Below are positions 8,807 through 15,512 of a stretch of 24,154 nucleotides of DNA, one piece after another. The position numbers were made by a program, and so were the translations under genes. The notes beneath the pieces were generated by a model. The model ran no database searches. It saw only the letters and a program-made list of their open reading frames with translations, and was not told the DNA's origin. The stretch spans positions 1 through 24,154 of the forward strand of contig CAZVRK010000026.1 in assembly GCA_964629875.1 (NCBI GenBank), in the 5' to 3' direction. Every line of letters starts with the position of its first letter. The first letter of the stretch is position 1. The stretch is from UBA3495 sp964629875. Lineage in GTDB: Bacteria > Chloroflexota > Dehalococcoidia > Lucifugimonadales > UBA3495.

Positions 8807-8835
8807 TTGACGCTACAACTGTTGAATCGCATAAT
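8807..8835 (+). promoter_or_regulatory. Sigma-70-type promoter before the thiolase
   Basis: TTGACG (8807-8812) and CATAAT (8830-8835) are separated by exactly 17 nt, each one base from consensus. Transcription would start near 8842, about 33 nt before the thiolase ATG, leaving room for the GGGGTG ribosome-binding site. Seen by eye only. Confidence 0.6.
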
Positions 8836-8874
8836 ATCCGGGCAACGAATCTCAGATTATGGGGTGCATTTTTT

Positions 8875-10149
8875 ATGACTTCACCAAGGAAAAAGCAGCT
8901 GGGAAGATCAGTCTCTATTGTCGGTGCTGGTATGTCTAATTTCGGCGCATATAAGGATAAGACTAATCGAGACATTTTTGTAGATGCTTTTAGGGATATG
9001 ATCGATCACATGGATAATGGGATAGATATTTCTGATATTGAGGCCGGTTATCTTGGGAATTACTCTGCCGATTTGTTTGAAGGCCAAGGCCATACAGCAC
9101 CCATAGTGGCCGATTGGCTTGGGTTGACCCCTGCCCCCATAACTCGCATAGAAAATGCTTGTGCAAGCAGTGGAAGTGCACTGCGAGAGGGTGTAATGGC
9201 AATAGCATCAGGATTGTATGACGTTGTATTGGTAGGCGGAGTAGAAAAGATGACAGATCTGCCGACTGAAGGTGTCACAGATGTTTTGGCGTCTGCTGCC
9301 GATGGGCTATACGAAGTCCCTGCAGGATTTACATTCCCGGGTATATATGGAGCGCTTGCGAAAGCTCATATGGAAGAATATGAAACTAACTTGGATCATT
9401 TGTTGAAAGTAGGAATTAAAAATCACAACAATGGTGCATTGAATCCGAAAGCTCAGTTCAATACGACTATCAAGTCTTTGATGGATCGGCGTATCTCCCG
9501 CGCTCAGGAAAGAGGGGAATCAGTTCCTCAGTGGAACAACGAGATGGATTTCTTGAACGATGAGAGAGCTAACCCTTGGATTGCTTGGCCCCTGAGGTTG
9601 TATGATTGTGCTCCTATCACCGATGGTGGCGCTTGCTTATTATTGGTTGCATCGGAGATAGCCGATGGTTTTACTAGCAAGCCCATCGAAATAGTTGGCA
9701 CCGGTCAAGCGACTGGACGCCCATTGCATAGCGCTGAAGAATTAACCTCGTTATCTGCTACCAAATATGCGGCGTCCCAGGCATACGATATGGCTGGAAT
9801 ATCACCAAGCCAAGTAGATGTTGTCGAAGTTCATGATTGTTTTACCATTGCGGAGATAGTAGCTAGTGAGGATTTAGGATTTTTCTCGCCTGGAGAAGGT
9901 CCTAGAGCTGCAGATGAGGGTAGAACTGCACTTTCTGGAGATCGTCCAATAAACACTTCTGGAGGATTGAAAGCTAAGGGCCATCCAGTCGGCGCATCTG
10001 GTGTTGCTCAGGTTATTGAGATATATCATCAGCTCAGGGGAGAAGCAGGAGAACGTCAGATATCTCGCAAATTGCCCGAGCTGGGGCTTACGCATAATGT
10101 GGGTGGAACGGGTGGGACCTGTGTAGTGAATATCTTCAGGAGAAATTAG
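8875..10149 (+). CDS. SCP2-type thiolase (acetyl-CoA acetyltransferase-like)
   Basis: The 424-residue protein has the thiolase active-site motifs in order: nucleophile C96 in ENACASSGSA, H320 in VHDCF, H370 in GGLKAKGHPVGASG and a glycine-rich end with C406 (GGTGGTC). The HDCF form, where classical thiolases have HNAF-like motifs, places it in the SCP2-thiolase group used in beta-oxidation-like shortening or condensation of acyl-CoAs. Retention of C96 argues for true thiolase chemistry rather than the retro-aldolase role of Ltp2-like relatives that lost this cysteine. The DUF35 gene starts 5 nt downstream, a pairing known for thiolase-DUF35 complexes in archaea and in actinobacterial steroid side-chain degradation. 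The acyl substrate is unknown. The start is supported by GGGGTG about 8 nt upstream and by the promoter at 8807-8835. Confidence 0.88.
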   Translation: MTSPRKKQLGRSVSIVGAGMSNFGAYKDKTNRDIFVDAFRDMIDHMDNGIDISDIEAGYLGNYSADLFEGQGHTAPIVADWLGLTPAPITRIENACASSGSALREGVMAIASGLYDVVLVGGVEKMTDLPTEGVTDVLASAADGLYEVPAGFTFPGIYGALAKAHMEEYETNLDHLLKVGIKNHNNGALNPKAQFNTTIKSLMDRRISRAQERGESVPQWNNEMDFLNDERANPWIAWPLRLYDCAPITDGGACLLLVASEIADGFTSKPIEIVGTGQATGRPLHSAEELTSLSATKYAASQAYDMAGISPSQVDVVEVHDCFTIAEIVASEDLGFFSPGEGPRAADEGRTALSGDRPINTSGGLKAKGHPVGASGVAQVIEIYHQLRGEAGERQISRKLPELGLTHNVGGTGGTCVVNIFRRN

Positions 10150-10154
10150 TACCT

Positions 10155-10571
10155 ATGGCAGAGCATATAACTAAAGAATTTAACGCCGCATCCTTTTATG
10201 AATATCTTAGAGAAGGTAAATTCATGGGAGTACGTTGTGTATCATGCGGACAGTTGGCAGTTGAAGCTAGGGCAATTTGTCAAAGTTGTCATTCTACTGA
10301 AGTTATTTGGGTAGAATTTAGTGGCAAGGGGCAACTAGCCACTTTTACGTGCATCTCTATAGTTCCTCAATCTATGGCTGAGAAAGGATACGGTCGAGAC
10401 AATCCGTATTGCAGTGGCATAGTAATGTTAGATGAAGGTCCTAGAATAAGTGCTAGGATACTTAATGTAGATACTTTAAATCCACAAGGGATTAAGATTG
10501 GCATGAAAATGCAATTGGAGCTTGAGGATTTGTCAGAAGGGATTCCAGTGTTAGCGTTTAGACCGGACTAA
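10155..10571 (+). CDS. DUF35 zinc-ribbon/OB-fold protein, thiolase partner
   Basis: This 138-residue protein has an N-terminal helix, a rubredoxin-like zinc ribbon with C28-x2-C31 and C42-x2-C45 (CVSCG...CQSCH), then a beta-rich OB-fold (GKGQLATFTCI through PVLAFRPD). This is the standard two-part layout and size of DUF35 proteins. They bind directly to thiolase-fold enzymes and are thought to help present or channel acyl-CoA substrates; their OB-fold may bind CoA. The ATG lies 5 nt after the thiolase stop, so the pair should be co-transcribed and probably forms a complex. The only Shine-Dalgarno-like sequence (AGGAG) is inside the thiolase end, which hints at translational coupling. A hairpin terminator follows the stop directly. 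Confidence 0.88.
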   Translation: MAEHITKEFNAASFYEYLREGKFMGVRCVSCGQLAVEARAICQSCHSTEVIWVEFSGKGQLATFTCISIVPQSMAEKGYGRDNPYCSGIVMLDEGPRISARILNVDTLNPQGIKIGMKMQLELEDLSEGIPVLAFRPD

Positions 10572-10572
10572 A

Positions 10573-10621
10573 AAGAGTTATCAGGATCATTTATATTTAT
10601 TCTATAATTCTGATAACTCTT
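10573..10621. terminator. Bidirectional hairpin terminator
   Basis: Perfect 12-bp inverted repeat: AAGAGTTATCAG (10573-10584) and CTGATAACTCTT (10610-10621) around a 25-nt AT-rich loop. It lies between the convergent DUF35 and VOC genes. Read on the minus strand the stem runs into CTTTTTAG, a short T tract; the plus-strand side has only a weak T-rich tail. It probably ends both transcripts, best for the minus strand. Confidence 0.72.
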
Positions 10622-10630
10622 GTGTTGTTC

Positions 10631-11059
10631 CTACTCTAGTCCGCGAGTGCCTACCCAACCTGTTTCGGACACGTCAATAATTTCACCATTTGGTCCGCTG
10701 TACTTGACTTCCACATTTGAATGTCGATTGCCTGGCATTCCAACACCTAGAGCCTGATTAATTTCGTCTCTAGTGCTTGAACCAGCAGATTCAAGCTTTT
10801 TTGCAATCTCCTCTAGACTTTCCACTTCAAAACCTATGTGATGTATGCCGCTGAATCCTGTCCCATATTCTGATCCAGCTACCTGGTCATTCTTGAAGTT
10901 CAAAACAGCCATGTTGATGTTGCCATCACTGAGGTAATAACCAGACGCGTTATCACTATCTAGTTTGGCTATTTCTTGGAGTCCAAAAACTTCTTTGTAA
11001 AACTTAGCCGTCTCATCTGCGTTTTGAGTAGCGATAGCTATATGTTTGATTTGAGGCAT
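10631..11059 (-). CDS. VOC (glyoxalase/bleomycin-resistance) family protein
   Basis: The 142-residue protein is a two-repeat vicinal-oxygen-chelate domain. The first module starts IKHIAIAT with H6 and includes the FYKEVFGL turn; the second has GIHHIGFEVESLEE with H73/H74 and ends GPNGEIIDVSE with E126. These are the usual positions of the metal ligands, and the size fits single-domain glyoxalase, methylmalonyl-CoA epimerase or extradiol dioxygenase relatives. The specific reaction cannot be chosen from the sequence. An epimerase would suit the neighbouring acyl-CoA genes, but this is only context. AAGGAG is 7 nt before the ATG. The gene is divergent from the LLM monooxygenase and ends against the hairpin terminator at 10573-10621. 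Confidence 0.82.
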   Translation of the reverse strand: MPQIKHIAIATQNADETAKFYKEVFGLQEIAKLDSDNASGYYLSDGNINMAVLNFKNDQVAGSEYGTGFSGIHHIGFEVESLEEIAKKLESAGSSTRDEINQALGVGMPGNRHSNVEVKYSGPNGEIIDVSETGWVGTRGLE

Positions 11060-11160
11060 TTCTTACTCCTTTATGATGTTTTGAATTAAAGCCCACAATA
11101 CCATTTTTGTATGTAAGCCGCTAGTGTGGTTGAGAAATTATCGGAATGTTAGTACAGGAT

Positions 11161-11188
11161 TTGATGTCTCGCTGACCCGTGTTAGAAT
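11161..11188 (+). promoter_or_regulatory. Sigma-70-type promoter before the LLM monooxygenase
   Basis: TTGATG (11161-11166) and TAGAAT (11183-11188) are separated by 16 nt in the divergent interval. The expected transcript starts near 11195 and has a leader of about 90 nt before the ATG at 11288. Confidence 0.45.
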
Positions 11189-11287
11189 GTTGCAACCTTA
11201 GTTCATGCTACTGAGGGATGAAAAAGGCTATAGTAATAATAGGGGCTAATACTGAAACTGGCTGATTATGACTGAATCGGAGGGATT

Positions 11288-12448
11288 ATGGCTGCACCTA
11301 AGCGTATGAAATTTGGGGTATTTATGGCACCGTTCCACCGGGTGGGAGAAAACCCAACGTTAGCATTGGAACGCGATCTAGAGTTATTACAGTGGTTAGA
11401 TACTCTAGGTTTTGATGAAGCATGGATAGGAGAACATCATAGTGCAGGATGGGAAACTATTTGCTCTCCAGAAATATTTATGGCTACTGCTGCTGAAAGG
11501 ACTCGGAATCTGAGACTAGGTACTGGTGTGATAAGCCTTCCATATCATAACCCTTATATGGTGGCAAACAGAATGGTATTACTAGATCACCTGACTAGAG
11601 GCAGGGTAATGCTAGGTGTTGGTCCAGGTGCTCTGGCCTCAGATGCTTACATGTTTGGTATTGATTCGACTAAACAGAGAGAAATGATGGATGAATCTCT
11701 GGGAGTTATCATGAGGTTGTTCAAAGAAACTGAACCATTTAGTGTTAAAGGAAGTTGGTTTGAACTCAATGAAGCTAGTTTGCAGTTGCGGTGTTATCAA
11801 GAACCGCATCTACCTGTGGTAGTCGCGTCAGTTCAATCTCCTGCTGGAGTAACGGTTGCAGGTAAACATGGTGCAGGGGTTATATCTCTGAGTGTGCCAA
11901 GAGACATGGTCAGAAAGACTACTCTAAAAGATCAATGGACAATAGCTGAGGAGTCTGCTGCCGAACATGGTCAGACGGTCGATCGCAATGAGTGGCGCTT
12001 GTCAGTTGGTTGCCATTTAGCTGAAAGCCGCAAGGAAGCATTTGAAGACATCAGATTAGGTTCGAGTAGAGTAGTAACCGAGTATTTCGGTAATACACTC
12101 GGACACGAAATTCCCGATGTACCTAGCGATCAAATAGTAGACTTTATGACAGAAAACAATCAATGGATAGTTGGAACGCCAGATGATTGTATTGCTGGTA
12201 TCAATCGTTTGTTGGAAGCTAGTGGTGGTTTTGGTGGGTTGCTGATACGCGTTGAAGACTGGGCTCCACGGGAGAAAATTCTGAAAAGTTATGAACTGTT
12301 AGCTCGTTATGTGATGCCGCAATTCCAGGGTAGTCTCGTTGGAATACAGACTTCGAATCAGTGGGCTGCGGACATCAAGGATTCGTTGCAAGTCAATCGC
12401 AAAGCGGCTCTACAAGCAGCTGAGACTGCTTACCAAGAACGACAATAA
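11288..12448 (+). CDS. LLM-class flavin-dependent monooxygenase (bacterial luciferase-like)
   Basis: The 386-residue protein is a luciferase-like TIM-barrel oxidoreductase that uses reduced FMN (or F420) and oxygen. Typical landmarks are KFGVFMAPFH at the first strand, FDEAWIGEHHSAGWE (residues 42-56), LRLGTGVISLPYHNPYMVANR (76-95), the LTRGRVMLGVGPG block (102-114) and the late WIVGTPDDCIAGI segment. The GEHHS form and length are those of the limonene monooxygenase/alkanal monooxygenase branch, which hydroxylates or oxygenates small organic molecules. A flavin reductase partner is not encoded nearby. GGAGGG sits about 4 nt upstream of the ATG. Many paralogues of this family are a known trait of marine SAR202 genomes. 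A 62-nt perfect palindrome follows about 15 nt after the stop. Confidence 0.9.
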   Translation: MAAPKRMKFGVFMAPFHRVGENPTLALERDLELLQWLDTLGFDEAWIGEHHSAGWETICSPEIFMATAAERTRNLRLGTGVISLPYHNPYMVANRMVLLDHLTRGRVMLGVGPGALASDAYMFGIDSTKQREMMDESLGVIMRLFKETEPFSVKGSWFELNEASLQLRCYQEPHLPVVVASVQSPAGVTVAGKHGAGVISLSVPRDMVRKTTLKDQWTIAEESAAEHGQTVDRNEWRLSVGCHLAESRKEAFEDIRLGSSRVVTEYFGNTLGHEIPDVPSDQIVDFMTENNQWIVGTPDDCIAGINRLLEASGGFGGLLIRVEDWAPREKILKSYELLARYVMPQFQGSLVGIQTSNQWAADIKDSLQVNRKAALQAAETAYQERQ

Positions 12449-12463
12449 ATAGGGATAGGTTTT

Positions 12464-12525
12464 TTCCATGACACTAATAGCAATCCCGCTCTTATAAGAG
12501 CGGGATTGCTATTAGTGTCATGGAA
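12464..12525. repeat. Perfect 62-nt palindrome (31-bp arms, no loop)
   Basis: Positions 12464-12494 are the exact reverse complement of 12495-12525; the centre is CTCTTA/TAAGAG, the middle of each arm has a GC-rich CCCGCTC block and the outer ends read TTCCATGAC/GTCATGGAA. It lies between the LLM gene stop and the pyruvate kinase leader. As RNA it would form a very stable hairpin and may end or protect the LLM transcript. There is no T tract after it; a run of six T lies on its 5' side instead, so it is not a textbook intrinsic terminator. Confidence 0.9.
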
Positions 12526-12572
12526 GTCTGACTTCGGTTATTTACTGTATCTCTGTTATCATTGTATGTACT

Positions 12573-12595
12573 AATAACTTGTAGGCCAAGTTATT
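12573..12595 (+). promoter_or_regulatory. Hairpin/dyad in the pyruvate kinase leader
   Basis: AATAACTTG (12573-12581) and CAAGTTATT (12587-12595) form a perfect 9-bp dyad around a 5-nt TAGGC loop. It ends 25 nt before the pyk ATG and about 10 nt before the AAGGG ribosome-binding site (12606-12610). It could be a protein operator or an RNA hairpin affecting expression. Confidence 0.4.
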
Positions 12596-12620
12596 TTCTA
12601 TTAGTAAGGGATAGCACTTT

Positions 12621-14042
12621 ATGAGAAAGACCAAAATAATTGCCACGATAGGTCCGGCGTCGCGCTCACCCGAGGTTCTCGAGCAGCTTATGCTTGCAGG
12701 TATGGATTGCGCGCGTCTTAATTTTTCGCATGGCACTCTAGACGAGCATGCTGAAGTAATTCGTACGGTTAGAGAATTGTCGAAAAAACATAATAAACAT
12801 GTTGCTATCCTGCAAGATTTAGGGGGGATAAAGCTCCGTCTGGGCACTCTTTCTGAGCCAGTCCAATTGAATCATGGAGACGAAGTAACTATAGGACCGG
12901 AAGCGGTCTCAGACACGCCTGATCTTATACCATTTCCTGAACCCACGGTGATAAAAAACTTACGGGTAGGAAATCTAGTATATATATCCGATGGAACTAT
13001 ATGCTTGGAGGTTTTGCAAACTGATGGTGTGCGTGTTAATGCTCGGGTTAGAAATGGCGGCATTATCTCATCCTATAAGGGACTAAATTTGCCAGGAGTG
13101 AATATAGACCACGCTGTTATCACTGATGATGACAAACGGGCGATAGATTTTGGAGTCGAGCAGGATGTTGATTGGGTAGGCATCTCATTTGTTCGAACTC
13201 TAGAAGATATGCTTTATGCTAAAGCTTATTTAAGTAATGTCGGCAGTAAAGCCCGAGTTATGGCTAAACTTGAACGTGGAGAGGGAATAGACAATCTGGA
13301 GTCGATACTTAACGAAGTCGATTGTGTCATGGTTGCTCGAGGAGACTTGGGTGTTGAAATTGCGATGGAAAGAGTTCCGTTGGTGCAAAAAGAAATAGTG
13401 AGGAAGGCTGGAGAAAACGGAAAATCATCCTGTATTGCTACACAGATGTTACGATCAATGGTAGTGTCTCCTACCCCAACAAGGGCAGAAGTATCAGACA
13501 TAAGTAACGCCGTCCTTGACGGTTGCGATTCTATACTATTATCGGACGAGATAGCTGTAGGAGAGTATCCCGTTGAAGCGGTGAGAGTAGCTGATATAAC
13601 TATTCGAGAAGCAGAGAAAATATACCCATATTATAATGATTTGTCTTCAACAGATCGCACTCAAGCTATTGCGTCGAGCGCGAGTAAGCTCTTGGAAGCT
13701 TTGAATTCTAAGCCTATAGTGATAACTAGTACTGGTCGTGCTGCTATGCAACTGGCTAGATTCCGACCTGAGAAAGATATAATAGTATTTGGTCACGATG
13801 AATTAGTCCTGCGACAACTGGCATTAACTTGGGGTGTTAACCCAGTCAGTGTGGTGCCTGAAGAGCCTAATGTGGGTAAATTGGTGGGGATGCTTATTAA
13901 GGAATCGCTAGCAACGGGACTAATCTCGGAGACCGACGTTGTTACAATGGTTCATGGCTTCATGACTGGTGTAGCAGGTACTACGAATACTGTTCAGGTG
14001 TTAGATGTTCAAGAGTATATGGCGAGAGAAGAGCGTGCGTAG
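12621..14042 (+). CDS. pyk: Pyruvate kinase
   Basis: This 473-residue enzyme makes ATP and pyruvate from phosphoenolpyruvate and ADP, the last step of glycolysis. The barrel opens with RKTKIIATIGPAS and ARLNFSHG (R32, N34, S36, H37); the B domain inserts at about 70-168; MAKLERGEG (K216, E218), ARGDLGVE (D242) and ATQML (T274) give the metal and substrate residues; the regulatory C-domain runs from about 340. Length is normal. Several usually fixed spots differ: DLGGIKLR where DLxGPKIR is usual, MLRSM for MLESM and LSDEIA for LSGETA or LSDETA. The main catalytic residues remain, so activity is likely but kinetics may differ. AAGGG lies about 10 nt upstream of the ATG. The gene converges on gltD with an 18-nt gap and no visible terminator. 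Confidence 0.93.
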   Translation: MRKTKIIATIGPASRSPEVLEQLMLAGMDCARLNFSHGTLDEHAEVIRTVRELSKKHNKHVAILQDLGGIKLRLGTLSEPVQLNHGDEVTIGPEAVSDTPDLIPFPEPTVIKNLRVGNLVYISDGTICLEVLQTDGVRVNARVRNGGIISSYKGLNLPGVNIDHAVITDDDKRAIDFGVEQDVDWVGISFVRTLEDMLYAKAYLSNVGSKARVMAKLERGEGIDNLESILNEVDCVMVARGDLGVEIAMERVPLVQKEIVRKAGENGKSSCIATQMLRSMVVSPTPTRAEVSDISNAVLDGCDSILLSDEIAVGEYPVEAVRVADITIREAEKIYPYYNDLSSTDRTQAIASSASKLLEALNSKPIVITSTGRAAMQLARFRPEKDIIVFGHDELVLRQLALTWGVNPVSVVPEEPNVGKLVGMLIKESLATGLISETDVVTMVHGFMTGVAGTTNTVQVLDVQEYMAREERA

Positions 14043-14060
14043 TGATATTAATTGGTGAGC

Positions 14061-15512
14061 TTATTCAGGGAATGTTCTAGCTAGTTCACTGTCACCTACT
14101 AAGTACTTATCTATATTACGAGCTACTTCTCGTCCTTCTGCTATAGCCCATACTACTAAAGATTGGCCTCTCACCATGTCTCCACCTGCGAAGACTTTGG
14201 GCACAGTGGTCATTTTATTTTTATCAACCTTTACATTGCCGCGGTCGTCTAGTTCTAAACCTAATTGGTCTAACATACCGCCATGTTCAGGGTGTACGAA
14301 ACCCATAGCAAGTAGTACTAGATCCGCGTCAATCTCGAATTCACTTCCGGATACTTCGGACATCTGAAATCTTCCGGTATCGTCAGGTGCCCATTCCACT
14401 CGTACTCCATGGAGTTTTTCCAGTTTGCCGTCTGTACCAGAAAACGATTTGGTAAGTATATTATAGTCACGGAGCCCGCCTTCTTCATGTGCTCCTGAAC
14501 TTCTTAATATGGATGGCCATTGGGGCCAAGGGTTATTATCAGGTCGTTCAACTGGTGGCTCTGGAAGCAATTCGTATTGGTGAACTATCTCTGCTCCTTG
14601 GCGGTGTGCAGTCCCTAAACAGTCAGCTCCAGTATCACCTCCGCCTAGTATCACAACTCTTTTCCCTTCGGCGGTAATAGCATCAGTGGGATCTGGATCT
14701 ACACCCTGTAAGCGACGGTTTTGTTGAGGCAAGTATTCCATGGCAAAATGCACGCCATCCAGATCTCTTCCTGGAACGGGTAGGTCTCTTGCTTCGGTAG
14801 ATCCTCCCGTTAAACAAATAGCATCGTAGTTGCTTAGGAGTTCGTCCACTGAGAAATTGACTCCTACGTTTACGCCGGTCTGGAATTGAATGCCTTCCTG
14901 TTCCATTAATGCGACTCGGCGCTTGACGACCGTTTTATCTAGTTTGAAATCTGGTATGCCTAACATCAACAGACCGCCTATGTAGTCGGCCCTTTCCAGT
15001 ACGGTTACTTTGTGTCCAGCACGGTTAAGTTGTTGAGCTGCTGCTAAACCAGATGGCCCCGAGCCTACGACAGCCACTTTTTTTCCAGTCCGAGTAGCGG
15101 GCGGTTCAGGTTTTATCCAGCCTTGTTCAAAACCGCGATCAGATATTTCTTTTTCAATGTACTCTATTGTGACCGGATCGGAGTTTATGCTCAGTACGCA
15201 TGAGGCTTCGCAAGGGGCTGGACATATGCGTCCAGTGAACTCTGGGAAATTGTTTGTACTTAGTAGTACTTTGAGTGCTTTCTCCCATTCACCCTTATAT
15301 ACGTGGTGATTGAATTCCGGTATGACGTTTCCTAGCGGGCATCCCATATGGCAGAAAGGAACTGCGCAGTCCATACATCGACTACCTTGCTCCTTAGCAT
15401 CTATATCTGACCATCGATGATAATATTCATTGTAATCGTATATTCTTTCGTTAGGGGCACGCCTTTCGGGAGGCGTACGGCCCGATTCCATAAATCCGGT
15501 TGGTTTACCCAT
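14061..15512 (-). CDS. gltD: Glutamate synthase small (beta) subunit
   Basis: The 483-residue GltD delivers electrons from NAD(P)H through FAD and iron-sulfur clusters to the large subunit, for glutamate formation from glutamine and 2-oxoglutarate. The N-terminal cluster-binding region has C46, C49, C54, C58 (CMDCAVPFCHMGC) and C97, C101, C105 (CPAPCEASC). The FAD-binding GSGPSG is at 150-155 and the NAD(P)H-binding GGGDTG at 290-295; AGGDMVRGQSLVVWAI near the end is the usual second FAD contact. Length is normal. Its ATG lies inside the last codons of gltB, an 8-nt overlap that implies translational coupling and equal production of the two subunits. It ends 18 nt from the convergent pyruvate kinase gene. 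Confidence 0.95.
   Translation of the reverse strand: MGKPTGFMESGRTPPERRAPNERIYDYNEYYHRWSDIDAKEQGSRCMDCAVPFCHMGCPLGNVIPEFNHHVYKGEWEKALKVLLSTNNFPEFTGRICPAPCEASCVLSINSDPVTIEYIEKEISDRGFEQGWIKPEPPATRTGKKVAVVGSGPSGLAAAQQLNRAGHKVTVLERADYIGGLLMLGIPDFKLDKTVVKRRVALMEQEGIQFQTGVNVGVNFSVDELLSNYDAICLTGGSTEARDLPVPGRDLDGVHFAMEYLPQQNRRLQGVDPDPTDAITAEGKRVVILGGGDTGADCLGTAHRQGAEIVHQYELLPEPPVERPDNNPWPQWPSILRSSGAHEEGGLRDYNILTKSFSGTDGKLEKLHGVRVEWAPDDTGRFQMSEVSGSEFEIDADLVLLAMGFVHPEHGGMLDQLGLELDDRGNVKVDKNKMTTVPKVFAGGDMVRGQSLVVWAIAEGREVARNIDKYLVGDSELARTFPE

Noticed and set aside
9060..9278. Minus-strand frames inside the thiolase gene (8908-9278 and 9874-10095)
   Set aside because: They are antisense shadows without motifs, while the plus-strand frame has every thiolase motif.
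12464..12525. Palindrome as an ordinary intrinsic terminator
   Set aside because: It has no loop and no T tract on its 3' side; termination remains possible but the form is not standard.
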